Source: Chondrus crispus (taxonomy: Eukaryota; Rhodophyta; Florideophyceae; Gigartinales; Gigartinaceae). Taken from it: a stretch of 64,000 nt of DNA. Below, in pieces: positions 10,113 through 19,027 of this stretch (position 1 is its first letter; each line of letters opens with the position of its first letter). The notes under the pieces were generated by a model. It was not told the DNA's origin. It worked only from the letters and a program-made list of their open reading frames with translations, and made no database searches. The DNA lies in NCBI RefSeq assembly GCF_000350225.1, contig NW_005179028.1:152578-216577 (forward strand). The letters are read 5' to 3'. Position numbers and translations under genes: made by a program.

Positions 10113-11567
10113 CTAAGGCTGCATCGCTTCCAATGCAGCAAGAATAGATGATATACTATGGTCATGTACCATCCACGACGACGCTTCGATATCCCTGAAA
10201 TGCGCGCAATCCTTCCACACGAGAACAGCAGGCGGCAGCTCTGAAAGGTCCATCCCGCTTGTAGCCGGTTCCCTCACCCGCCTATCCAAGTGGCACACTC
10301 TCCCCGCCAAGAAAACCTCTCGCGGCGCATCCTGGACCAAAACTCGATCAATATCCTCCACTGACATGCCAAACTGCCTCGCAAAAGCATAGTCCGGGCG
10401 TCGTCTCTCATTAACTAACGATCGACTCTGCCCATCCGCCAGCGAGCTGCTTACCAGCGACGACACGAACATGGTGGCGTTTAAGGCCATGTTCCACAGC
10501 GGCGATTGCTGCTCCCGCTCCGGACGCTCCAGCGTTGCGCGGGCCGTGGCTGAGATGGCGCCCGTCGCCAGCGACATACCAGATACGCCATGCTGCACCA
10601 CTGTGTCCGCGATTGCGCTTGCATTGCTCGGATCCAGAAAGGCCGTGGCGACATTCTCCACTGTGCGACCTATAGATTCGCTGACATCACGTCCCCAGTT
10701 GTACTGCGAAACAGCAACGAGGAAGCGATCCAGCGACGCTGCGGAAAGGCGCGGGACGACGTCCAAACCGCTCACTAAGGTAATGATGCTCCGCCTAGTT
10801 CGCTGAGCAAGTTCCTCGCTCAAAAACGGCGGCGGCGCAAACGAGTAGCATTTGGTAGAGCAAAACGACGCTCTTGTCCTCTCCGACACACTCAAATGGT
10901 CAAACTCTCTATCATGCGTGACATCTCTCAACAGCATCGTTAAAGCGGAGGCTACAGCACCGCCTAACGAATGGCCTACAATGACAAGGCCACCCTGCGG
11001 TTCAAAGCGATCTAGCAACTCGGTAAGTGTTGGCCTAAGGTGTTCGTATAAGTTGTAGGCCGAGCGTACGACGCCTTGATGACCATACCCGCCCAAAAAC
11101 GGCTCTACCTCAGCCGACAAATTGGTGACCATATCCGCTAGCTCCTTAGACCCACGCACAACAACGGCAACTCTATCATACCTCATATCGCGGGCGACAA
11201 AGTATCCGGGCGCCCATTTGCCACTCTCTCTGACGGTCAAGAGCGAGGGAGCGACACCAACGACGGCGAGGTAAGCGGTGAGGTCGTCCTCCGCGGATGC
11301 GTATGCGGCATGAGCGAGAGCGACATAGTAGGCCAGTGAGGCGATTGATGGTAAGCGTGGAGAGCCAGGAGAATGTGTGGGAGCGGGGGAGCGGGTTTCA
11401 AGACGGGTGCGGTCGCATCGGGCGATGTAGTGGCGGAGGGCAAAAACGAAGTCGGTTATCGACGGAAGATTGCCGGCCGTGCGAAGGGAGAGGCGCTCAC
11501 GCGCGGCGCTCAGTTGACGAGCTAGCGCGAAGAGGAATGCCGTATCCATGAGAGGGGAGATGGGCAT
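10113..11567 (-). CDS. class-3 lipase (diacylglycerol-lipase-like)
   Basis: An alpha/beta-hydrolase of the fungal lipase/class-3 family, expected to hydrolyse acylglycerols. The nucleophile elbow is VGHSLGGAVAS, the GxSxG serine being about residue 200 from this start. An aspartate in LVSGLDVVPRLS and a C-terminal His in MVHDHSISSILAALEAM complete the likely Ser-Asp-His triad. The DHS...L-x-AL ending is like sn-1-specific DAG lipases, but the multi-pass membrane region of animal DAGLs is absent. Three in-frame ATGs are possible: 11717, 11636 and 11567. I prefer 11567 because the upstream residues are Cys/Lys-rich and unlike a leader, and it leaves a larger promoter gap to the divergent Tsr3 gene. 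The substrate is inferred. Confidence 0.85.
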   Translation of the reverse strand: MPISPLMDTAFLFALARQLSAARERLSLRTAGNLPSITDFVFALRHYIARCDRTRLETRSPAPTHSPGSPRLPSIASLAYYVALAHAAYASAEDDLTAYLAVVGVAPSLLTVRESGKWAPGYFVARDMRYDRVAVVVRGSKELADMVTNLSAEVEPFLGGYGHQGVVRSAYNLYEHLRPTLTELLDRFEPQGGLVIVGHSLGGAVASALTMLLRDVTHDREFDHLSVSERTRASFCSTKCYSFAPPPFLSEELAQRTRRSIITLVSGLDVVPRLSAASLDRFLVAVSQYNWGRDVSESIGRTVENVATAFLDPSNASAIADTVVQHGVSGMSLATGAISATARATLERPEREQQSPLWNMALNATMFVSSLVSSSLADGQSRSLVNERRRPDYAFARQFGMSVEDIDRVLVQDAPREVFLAGRVCHLDRRVREPATSGMDLSELPPAVLVWKDCAHFRDIEASSWMVHDHSISSILAALEAMQP

Positions 11568-11824
11568 GGTGGCGCAAGGAACGCCATGGGTAAAGACGTA
11601 TAGACGAGGGGGCGTAGGAAAAATAACGAAGCCCATGCAGCGATGCTTTTTCCCACAGCAATGACGCTTTTTGGATTCAACCGCACATTTTCTCTTGACT
11701 ACTGTACAGTAACACAACTAACGCCAGAGGCATACCGAACGTACTTTAATTCCTCCCCCCGCCCCGCGGCATTCCTCGCCGTAGCATCACCAAGATCTCT
11801 CCATCAAGATAAAGCAAGACTCTC
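11568..11824. promoter_or_regulatory. divergent promoter region, lipase / Tsr3
   Basis: A short gap of about 255 bp between two genes transcribed in opposite directions, so it should contain both promoters. It includes CT-rich runs just ahead of the Tsr3 start. No TATA element is clear. Confidence 0.35.
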
Positions 11825-12745
11825 ATGGGCCGCACAAACCACCGCCGCCATGGCGGCCGCACGTCTTCCAATCGCCATCACGTCCCCGACGACTCGCCCT
11901 CTGGCTCGTCAGGCTACAATGGTCCCCCCCTCTCCATGTGGGATTTCAACCATTGCGACGCCCGTCGCTGCACGGGCCGCAAGCTTTCGCGCCACGGAAT
12001 TGTTCGCTCCGTCCGACCGACGACCTCCATCCCCGGCGTTGTTCTCTCCCCCCAAGGCGCTAACGCCATCTCACGCGAGGACGCCCCGATGATAGCTTCT
12101 GCGGGCCTCGGCGTCGTCGACTGCTCGTGGGCACGCCTGGATGAGGTACCTTTTGATCGCCTCCGCTCGGGCGCTGATCGCCTCCTCCCATTTCTCATCG
12201 CCGCTAATCCGGTCAATTATGGGAAACCGTTGCGCTTGTCGTGCGCGGAGGCCCTCGCTGCCGCCCTTCATATAGCAGGGTTCGGGGAGGAGGCAAGAAA
12301 TGTTATGGCCAAGTTCGTGTGGGGCGACGGTTTTTTCACTCTTAATAAGGAGCTTTTGGATGCCTACGCGGATTGTAAGAATGGAAAGGAAGTTGTTAGC
12401 GTGCAGAATGAGTACATTGAGACGTGTGAGAGAGAGGTAAGGGAGAGGAAGGAGAGGGAGTACAATCCCTTTCCTGACATGACTTCGAGCGAGGAGGATG
12501 ACGAAGAGGAGGATGACGGCCGTGGTGTGGAAGATGAGGCAAACAGCGGGGATCGCGGTGATGACCTCAAGCCGCCGCGGCTTGAGAAAGAGGAGCCTGA
12601 CTCTGAGGCCGACGGCATGACTGGTTCATCGGTTAACAAAGAGGTTTATGTAAATTCCCAAGAACAGAATGATGCCCCGGATGCACCTATCGCAGAGGCT
12701 GCTGCTTTGCAAATAGAAGATGAAGCGCCCGCTACTGGAGGGTGA
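11825..12745 (+). CDS. TSR3: 18S rRNA aminocarboxypropyltransferase Tsr3
   Basis: A 306-residue homologue of Tsr3, which transfers the aminocarboxypropyl group of S-adenosylmethionine to the hypermodified pseudouridine of 18S rRNA late in 40S maturation. The family signatures are present: MWDFNHCDARRCTGRKLSR near residues 38-56, a segment reading GLGVVDCSWARLDEVPF, the core LPFLIAANPVNYGKPLRLSC, and FVWGDGFFTLNKELLDAYA (about residues 160-178). The last 100 residues are very acidic (Asp/Glu/Ser runs), as in other eukaryotic Tsr3 proteins. The frame is intronless and the start gives a short basic leader. Confidence 0.94.
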   Translation: MGRTNHRRHGGRTSSNRHHVPDDSPSGSSGYNGPPLSMWDFNHCDARRCTGRKLSRHGIVRSVRPTTSIPGVVLSPQGANAISREDAPMIASAGLGVVDCSWARLDEVPFDRLRSGADRLLPFLIAANPVNYGKPLRLSCAEALAAALHIAGFGEEARNVMAKFVWGDGFFTLNKELLDAYADCKNGKEVVSVQNEYIETCEREVRERKEREYNPFPDMTSSEEDDEEEDDGRGVEDEANSGDRGDDLKPPRLEKEEPDSEADGMTGSSVNKEVYVNSQEQNDAPDAPIAEAAALQIEDEAPATGG

Positions 12746-13407
12746 CACGTCATGGCAGTTGCGAAAAGCAATTGAGGAGCACAGTTAATCCCAAGCGGAT
12801 AGTCGACTGTACCGGCTGGATTTAATCAACAAAGGAAGGCGGGCTTCATGTGAGGCCAAGCGCGCACTGAATTCTGTTCCATCCCGATGTAACAACATGA
12901 CGGTCTCTTATACACTAGAAACTAGACTAGGTAGCCACCTGCCAGGAGGCTGCTGTCCTGAGTACCAGTACAAATGAGATTCGGAACACGTTTACATGCC
13001 TCATCATTTCGGGTCGTAGTTAGAGCAATCTGTCGTTCTGCTTGAAAAAGCAGCCAAGACTTTTCCAGCTGCAAATACTCAAATTGACGACGTCAGTTAC
13101 AGAGCTCGAATCCTGTTGTCCATCTGCCGCGCAGTAGAAGGCCTCCAGCACGCCAGTTCCAAACCATCACCCAAGACCCGTCTAGGTAATATGTTTATTT
13201 CGGGCGTTCTTGTCTCCGGTATTTCATCCTTCTATCGGTATACATATGTGAAACGTCTGCTGTTATTGGATCATCCGGCTGTACATTGACTCCGTTACCT
13301 GCGGTCTATGATGAAGAGACGAAAACGATCACCTAGGTTACCACGATTCATCGGGTGACGCGGCTGCGCAAAATGACAGTTGCGGTAACAGATTTAAGCA
13401 TTCCCCC
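12746..13407. other. intergenic region between convergent genes
   Basis: The 3' regions of Tsr3 (+) and the amine oxidase gene (-) meet here. I see no gene, repeat or RNA in this stretch. Confidence 0.45.
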
Positions 13408-16400
13408 TCAGCGTTTCAAGACTGGAAGATACTTGGCCATGTAAAGTTCCTTCTGCGGACCCGTGCCGAACTCCTGAGTCCGCAAGTACTCGGAGAGACA
13501 TCTCTTAGTCATCAAGCCCCCATCTTTCATGTACAACTTCATCGCAATCTTTCGAAGCGTTTCTCTGTACGAGACTTCATTGTTGGATACTTGTTCAGCA
13601 TGAAGCCTCAGTTCACGGACGATTTCGTCTGCATACCGATCCTTCAGTATCGACCCATTTAGGCCTACCATTCTTTGTCTCTTAGTCAGCTCCTGGAAGC
13701 GTTTCGGAAACGCTCCTTCTCGGCCTGCCACGACTTCTGGGCTGTGGAAATGTAGAAAAGCTTTCGCTTCCTTATCATTGTCACGAGCTCTTTCTTCAAT
13801 TCGTTCATGAACAAGTTCCAGAACTTGCTCTTGGGTCAGACTTGTCGGTTCCTTCTTGAAGTTGAAGAGCGCGAAGGCCATCTCATCGACCAGATCCATG
13901 AAATTCCCGTATACATCTGAATATCCGATCAAAGCTCGCGTTAATGCCCTTTCTCGTTCATCTGTCCAAAATGCGTTGGGAGAGCTATTCGGCGGTAGCT
14001 GTGACTTTCGCCGCTTCGCCAATGCCCGTGGCGTCACGGTAGGCTGGGTCACAACGCTGACCGCTGGTTCAGCATTTGCAATTTCTGCGTTTCGTAAGCC
14101 CTCATCTCTCACGGGTGGGGCACCATCAACGCTCTCAATGCAAGCCAAGAGCCTCCGCGCTGATTTCAGCCCTGTTTCATAGGCGCCATGGACGCACTGC
14201 CATCCCAAATCACTGCAGTGCTCTCCCGCAAAGAAGAGGTACGGATGAGGGTCGTCTGGTGGTTCTGGTGTTGCTATCTGATCAATCATCTGCCAGTTTG
14301 AACCGCAAGGCATAAATGAATATGAGCCAAGGGCATACGGGTCCTCATCCCATCGTGTGACGATGTACTCTTCTGGTGCTGGAAACTTTGACCATGTCAG
14401 ACTGCGTTGCTGGGGCCCTAACTCAATCTCCTCAAGATCCTTCTCATCTCCGCGCTGATCCATATGGTCGTGCATCTTTGCTGCTTTCTGACGCAGCCTC
14501 GCCGAATGCTCAGGTCGTTTCGAGGGAGCCTTTTGGTCCTGTTCTGCTTGTGGTCCCCAATCCATGACCAGTCCGCAAGAGCTACACTGTACACCACCCC
14601 CATTTCTACCCTGCGAAGTGTCCTTGGTCACAGCAGCTCCACAATCAACTTTTTCACAGATGTTGAGAAGCTGTGCAACTCTTCTTCGTTCTTTTGAGGT
14701 TTTGTTGGCTGCTTGGGCAGCAGCATCATCTACAGAAGTGTCGTTGCTCCGCTCTCGCTTGCAGAACATACCACCAAGAACGGTGAGTACTTCCGCCACT
14801 ACCCCAGCATCAGAGAGACCGCTGAAGCCCTTGGCAAACCCGCTTTGAGCGAATACTTGCACCAGAAGAACTCCAGTTTTCCCGTAGCTGTGCAGATTAA
14901 AGAACTGAAACCTAGGGTCTAAACAGTTGAGCTGTGGGATCTTGGGGGGCCAAAATACGTCTTGCTTTCGAAAGCGCAAGACCACTTTGTTGTGGACCCC
15001 CATTGCCATGCCCCCGATTGCTTCCACCTTGTCATATGAGAGAGGGGGGGAGAATTGGACTGAGCTTTCTGCATGCTCTCCTCGCAAGACTCCAAGCGGG
15101 ACCGTCATAATAACAAAGTCTCCTGGATACACATCACCAGTGCGAGTCGAAACGATTATGGATCTTGAGTGGACATCTGAAACGCCTTGAGATGTCGCAT
15201 GGGGATCATTTGACTTTGTGCCGCTAAACCCCTGAGCCTCTCCGATCTCTGATGTTCCCTCATCAACAACGGCTTTGTGCACTTTGGCAACTCCGCAAAC
15301 AGCTTGGCCGAGGCGGATATCGACGCCATGCGCCAACTTGTCTATAAGAAAAGGAGTGTAGCCATCGAGTACAATTCGATCTCCGCTACCTCCGCGTTTG
15401 TTCGCAATCATAGGCTTTGGCGGCTTTTGAGTGTTGATGACAGCTTTCGTCAATCGTGCGGCCTGCTGACGGATCCCATTCGCAGACATTGCTGGAAGCT
15501 CACCCGGATACGGCGGATCGTCCTCATCAAACTGGGAGCCAATCTGAATGTCTGAGCAGGATGCATCCATACCAGCACTGGCCTGCATCAAGGCCATTCG
15601 ATCCATGGAGGAGCAATACCCTACGCTCCTCGCGCAGATCTTCTTCATGATCGCATGCTCGACATCTGTCAACTTTCTCTCCCCCAGTTGATCGCACACA
15701 TACTCGACACCACAATCGAAGACGGACTGCAAATCGGCGGCGCCGTCGTCCGATACAGCGGACACAGCGGCCATGTACCTGCTGGCCATGAAGAATATAT
15801 TATGGACCTCGACGACCTTCTCCGACGGGATACGCTTGCCAGTGTTTTGATCAAACCAGAGAGCGTGTTCGGTGCTTTCATAGAAGCCACCGCCGGCGAC
15901 GACGGGGGCACGAATCTTTTCCTGAATGGCGCGATGGAATACGTGCTGGCTGTCGTCGCCGCAGCCGTGCATGATGGAGGCGCCAATGTCTACGGCCGTA
16001 AGCGGAGCGGCGTCAGAAGTTTCGCGCGGTGGGTTGAAGGTGCCGTTCACCAAGGCAGCGAATGGAAGCGCGTGAGGAGTCTCTTTGGAACTTGACGGAT
16101 GGGCAAGGGCGGGGTTGGGAGACTTTGTGTTCGGAGCCCAGTCGCGTACGTCGGCGGCGGAGTGTAAATCAGCTGTCGGGGCAGTACTTGGGTCCGGAGC
16201 GGCGGGGTCTGGCGGTCGATCGTGCGGGGCTTGTTGTAGCGGTTGGTCTGGGTCATGTTCCACGGTGTTGAGCCATGTGGTGAGTATACGGCCGCCGACG
16301 CGGTTGCGTGCCTCGAGGACAGTAACTTGGATGTCATGTTGTGAGGCGAGAAGCTGCTGTGCAGCGGCGAGCCCGGCGACGCCTGCGCCGACGATGATGG

Positions 16401-16548
16401 CGTGGCGGCGCGGCCGGGCGCGCGGGGGTTGGGACATTGGGGTAGAGCGTGAGAACGTTGACGCGGGGCGCGGATATGGAGCGGGCGTGTTCGAGTTTCC
16501 GAGTACAGTAGACGGTGAGAGGTAGGGCGGTATCGCAAAGCACCTCAA
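13408..16548 (-). CDS. FAD-dependent amine oxidase, LSD1/polyamine-oxidase type
   Basis: A 1046-residue flavoprotein. The FAD Rossmann motif lies near the N-terminus (VGAGVAGLAAAQQ, then VTVLEARNRVGGR). The C-terminal FAD segment, with FFAGEHCSDLGWQCVHGAYE and GLKSARRLL, is near residues 765-795. This pair is diagnostic of monoamine/polyamine oxidases and lysine-specific histone demethylases. Between them, at about residues 630-670, is a cysteine cluster (C-x4-C ... CSSC) that looks like an inserted zinc ribbon. After the oxidase, about residues 845-1046 form a charged helical tail that begins FWTDERERALTRAL, reminiscent of a SANT/Myb start. Extra modules suggest a chromatin role like LSD1, but no SWIRM domain is evident, so a polyamine oxidase remains possible. 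A second in-frame start (16437) lies closer to the FAD motif. Confidence 0.85.
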   Translation of the reverse strand: MRCFAIPPYLSPSTVLGNSNTPAPYPRPASTFSRSTPMSQPPRARPRRHAIIVGAGVAGLAAAQQLLASQHDIQVTVLEARNRVGGRILTTWLNTVEHDPDQPLQQAPHDRPPDPAAPDPSTAPTADLHSAADVRDWAPNTKSPNPALAHPSSSKETPHALPFAALVNGTFNPPRETSDAAPLTAVDIGASIMHGCGDDSQHVFHRAIQEKIRAPVVAGGGFYESTEHALWFDQNTGKRIPSEKVVEVHNIFFMASRYMAAVSAVSDDGAADLQSVFDCGVEYVCDQLGERKLTDVEHAIMKKICARSVGYCSSMDRMALMQASAGMDASCSDIQIGSQFDEDDPPYPGELPAMSANGIRQQAARLTKAVINTQKPPKPMIANKRGGSGDRIVLDGYTPFLIDKLAHGVDIRLGQAVCGVAKVHKAVVDEGTSEIGEAQGFSGTKSNDPHATSQGVSDVHSRSIIVSTRTGDVYPGDFVIMTVPLGVLRGEHAESSVQFSPPLSYDKVEAIGGMAMGVHNKVVLRFRKQDVFWPPKIPQLNCLDPRFQFFNLHSYGKTGVLLVQVFAQSGFAKGFSGLSDAGVVAEVLTVLGGMFCKRERSNDTSVDDAAAQAANKTSKERRRVAQLLNICEKVDCGAAVTKDTSQGRNGGGVQCSSCGLVMDWGPQAEQDQKAPSKRPEHSARLRQKAAKMHDHMDQRGDEKDLEEIELGPQQRSLTWSKFPAPEEYIVTRWDEDPYALGSYSFMPCGSNWQMIDQIATPEPPDDPHPYLFFAGEHCSDLGWQCVHGAYETGLKSARRLLACIESVDGAPPVRDEGLRNAEIANAEPAVSVVTQPTVTPRALAKRRKSQLPPNSSPNAFWTDERERALTRALIGYSDVYGNFMDLVDEMAFALFNFKKEPTSLTQEQVLELVHERIEERARDNDKEAKAFLHFHSPEVVAGREGAFPKRFQELTKRQRMVGLNGSILKDRYADEIVRELRLHAEQVSNNEVSYRETLRKIAMKLYMKDGGLMTKRCLSEYLRTQEFGTGPQKELYMAKYLPVLKR

Positions 16549-17579
16549 AGCGGATCAAAGCTACTGCGGAGCGTCGCCAACGGTGGCGAGGGTTAAGGTG
16601 GGCCGTTTTGGCGCCAAACCGCGTGGACGTCCCATACGCCTCGGAATAAGCCTTTAAATGGTCCGAAGGAGATGTTCTGGGGCAAGAAAAGGCCTTTTTG
16701 GCGCAATACTGCCTACAAACCATTACACTGCACCGCGCAGACCTTGCACAGGGGCGCGACCGACCCCCCGAGACAGCGAGATGAGGTGTAAATCGAAGTT
16801 TTCCCTCCCTTCCACAAGGTCCCCACGAAAAAGTCGGTCCAGAAAAATGGCTGAATGCAGCCCCGCCTGAACGAAAGACTGCAGGCAGAACGAAAGCGCA
16901 CCCCACGTGTACACACACCAGAGTCCGGCGTGTCCTCCACGTGTATTGCGATCCCTCTGAATGGCATCGTTGGCACACGTGCCGTTTATCATCGGTCCAA
17001 TCACCAACCTTCTCCGCCAGTCCAGTACAACCAGAATTGTTTACAATTCTGTTCACGGTGCTGAACTGTCCAAACGGGCACCAATACCGTACCAAGGGCA
17101 CTTTACTGTGCGCTACACTTGGTACAGAGACTACCTCCTCAATAGTGCAGTTTTGATTAGTGCAAACCGCCAATAGTGCAGGTCAAAGCCGCTTGTCACG
17201 ACTTTCGACACGTGTGCAGCTTACAGTACATGTCACTACATTTCAAGTAAAGCTACTGTACAGTATGCTGTAAAAGTGGTTGGCGAGATCTTCCCTTAAA
17301 TAGTGTAATACGCCAATAGTGCAGTATATAACCGCGTGGCACGGTACTGCACTATTGAGCGGTATGGACTGTAGTACGTACTGTACGGCAGTTGAGATCG
17401 TCCCATGTGATCCCTGTGGCCAGGGACAACCATCACCATCACCATCACACATCAGGTCCTCCTCTCCCTCCCCTCCTCCACCTCCGTACGCCGCCACTTC
17501 ATCCATCAACCGCGCTCCACCTGCTGCCTGCATCCTTCCCTCTCCCAGCTTGCAGCGCTCCGCCTACCGCCAATCCCCA
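16549..17579. promoter_or_regulatory. divergent intergenic region with repeated CAATAGTGCAG motif
   Basis: This region separates the amine oxidase (-) from the four-CxxC gene (+). It carries an 11-mer, CAATAGTGCAG, at 17140-17150, 17171-17181 and 17314-17324, and its inverse CTGCACTATTG at 17347-17357. The third copy runs straight into a TATATAA box (about 17325-17331). That box is roughly 250 bp before the preferred start of the downstream gene, so the cluster could be an operator of its promoter. A CATCAC run at 17428-17447 lies in the presumed leader. Confidence 0.5.
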
Positions 17580-17930
17580 ATGGCCTTCATCCCCTCCCTT
17601 CCCCTCGCCCGCGGTCGTCTTAAGCCCTGCACGCCTTTGGTCCGCCCTCCCTTTCAAGCTCCCCGCACATCTCGCCATCCCCCAGCCGCCAACTTCTCCA
17701 CCGCCCGCGACGCCACCCCTACACAAGTTTGTCCTCAGTGCGCCGACCGCAAGACCCTCCCTTGCACCCTTTGTAATACCTTCGGCTTTCTCGAAGTCAA
17801 CGAGGCCACCGTTTGGCGCACCTGTCACATCTGCAAGGCCCAGGGCAACATTCCCTGTCCAGCGTGTAGCCCACCCCCGAAAGATAATTCACAAAAGCCT
17901 CAGATAGCTCCCGCCAACCAACAACAGTAG
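17580..17930 (+). CDS. small DnaJ-type zinc-finger protein (four CxxC)
   Basis: A 116-residue protein with a DnaJ-like cysteine-rich domain but no J domain. It has four CxxC pairs in the order C-PQ-C, C-TL-C, C-HI-C and C-PA-C, with seven residues within each half, the spacing of DnaJ zinc centres. The first 45 residues are rich in Pro, Arg, Ser and Ala and could be a plastid or mitochondrial transit peptide. In plants, similar small proteins (BSD2/LQY1 group) act as plastid chaperones or disulfide isomerases; a similar role here is an inference. The open frame extends upstream to 17319, but that part is proline-rich and overlaps the TATA box, so I chose the ATG at 17580. The stop lies only 17 bp before the next start codon. 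Confidence 0.75.
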   Translation: MAFIPSLPLARGRLKPCTPLVRPPFQAPRTSRHPPAANFSTARDATPTQVCPQCADRKTLPCTLCNTFGFLEVNEATVWRTCHICKAQGNIPCPACSPPPKDNSQKPQIAPANQQQ

Positions 17931-17947
17931 AAAGGAACCACTCCATC

Positions 17948-18787
17948 ATGCCTCCACTTACCAATACCGCAGTCCTCGCACTCGTGTACGGCGACCACTT
18001 GGCCGAGATTCTCACACACGCCTCCAAACCCGCAACACCTACCCTAGGTACGTTCTTTCTCCTCATTCTTTATAAACCTTCTCGCAAACTATGCAACGCC
18101 AACGTCCACGCCAACGCTCACCACCCTTTCTCCTCTAATCCCAACTCCCCACCTCACGCAGACCGCATCGTCGATGAAGGCGTCACCACAGGCCTCATGC
18201 TCACCCCTTCCGAGCTTACCTCCGCCGCCGGCGCAGCCTCCCTGTGCCCTCAAGTCTATCAAATGGCTGTCTCCATCACCTCCGCCTCCGGCATTGTCTC
18301 GCTGCCCGCCGAAGACACTGCCGCCGAACTTGCCAATCCATCCCCCGGCACCCGCGTTTTCCTCATAGACGCAGGCTCCGACCTTCATCTCGCAGAAGCG
18401 GCCGTCACCGAAGCTGCAGCCGCCTTTCCGGCACGCTTCAAGCACGAGCCGACACGCGCGTCCAACCCCGACGTCGCCCCGACAGCGTCCGCGATCATAG
18501 GCGTCATGCTCGTCGGCCGCGGTGAGTGGGATGATATGCTACCTTCGCCGCGTCGCAAAGGTCCCTGTTGTGATTTCCCCCTCCCGCGTCAGAGCTTTGA
18601 GACTGGTGATGAGGAGACACAGCTCGCCGGCTTTGTCGCGTGGAGCGGGGAGGGGCTCGTCAGGAGGGATGATAGGACAAGACTCGGGCATGCGGGTTCC
18701 GCGCCTGGGGAAAGCTTTTTAAGACTAGAGCAGGCCGTTGCCGAGCCGCTGTCGAAGACGGGCTTACTCAAAAAGTACGGCGCTTGA
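17948..18787 (+). CDS. unrecognised protein, one probable intron
   Basis: I do not recognise the family. The open frame is 279 codons, but bases 18048-18161 look like an intron. They begin GTACGT, end CTCACGCAG and contain a CTAATC branch-like sequence at 18135-18140. Because the intron is 114 nt long and starts in phase 1, the frame stays open with or without splicing. Removing it deletes a 38-residue, Phe/Leu/His/Asn-rich segment unlike its surroundings and joins PATPTL to DRIVDEGVTTGLM, giving 241 residues. The remainder is Ala-rich and looks soluble, with a strand-like segment GTRVFLIDAGSD and later AIIGVMLVGRGEWDDML. The gene starts 17 bp after the preceding stop on the same strand, which is unusually tight for a nuclear gene. 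Confidence 0.6.
   Translation: MPPLTNTAVLALVYGDHLAEILTHASKPATPTLGTFFLLILYKPSRKLCNANVHANAHHPFSSNPNSPPHADRIVDEGVTTGLMLTPSELTSAAGAASLCPQVYQMAVSITSASGIVSLPAEDTAAELANPSPGTRVFLIDAGSDLHLAEAAVTEAAAAFPARFKHEPTRASNPDVAPTASAIIGVMLVGRGEWDDMLPSPRRKGPCCDFPLPRQSFETGDEETQLAGFVAWSGEGLVRRDDRTRLGHAGSAPGESFLRLEQAVAEPLSKTGLLKKYGA
18048..18161 (+). other. predicted 114-nt intron, length divisible by three
   Basis: The donor GTACGT and the pyrimidine-rich acceptor ending CACGCAG flank a stretch with a candidate branch point CTAATC. The protein made by reading through is compositionally odd, which supports splicing. It is the only clear intron seen in the gene island. Confidence 0.6.
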
Positions 18788-19027
18788 CCCGCAACGAGGC
18801 CTGTATGGGCCTTTGTGTTGGTAGAAGGAACTGTTTATGTTCTTTGCGCTAAGAACCACGCTATGTGCATGTTCGTTTCAGTTGACCGGTCTTCTTACAA
18901 TAAAGATGGGATGTTTGTGCGTGCAACTTTCACTCGCTGGGAACCATTTGCTGCCCTTGTCCGCAACCTTTCTCCGCCGCGAACGCTCCGTTTTGTGCCC
19001 AGAGACCTTGCTGCAACCTCGAAAACC

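Noticed and set aside
17428-17447. CATCAC run resembling a polyhistidine tag
   Set aside because: Natural triplet repeat in the presumed leader; not read as His in the frame of the downstream gene, and no vector sequence surrounds it.
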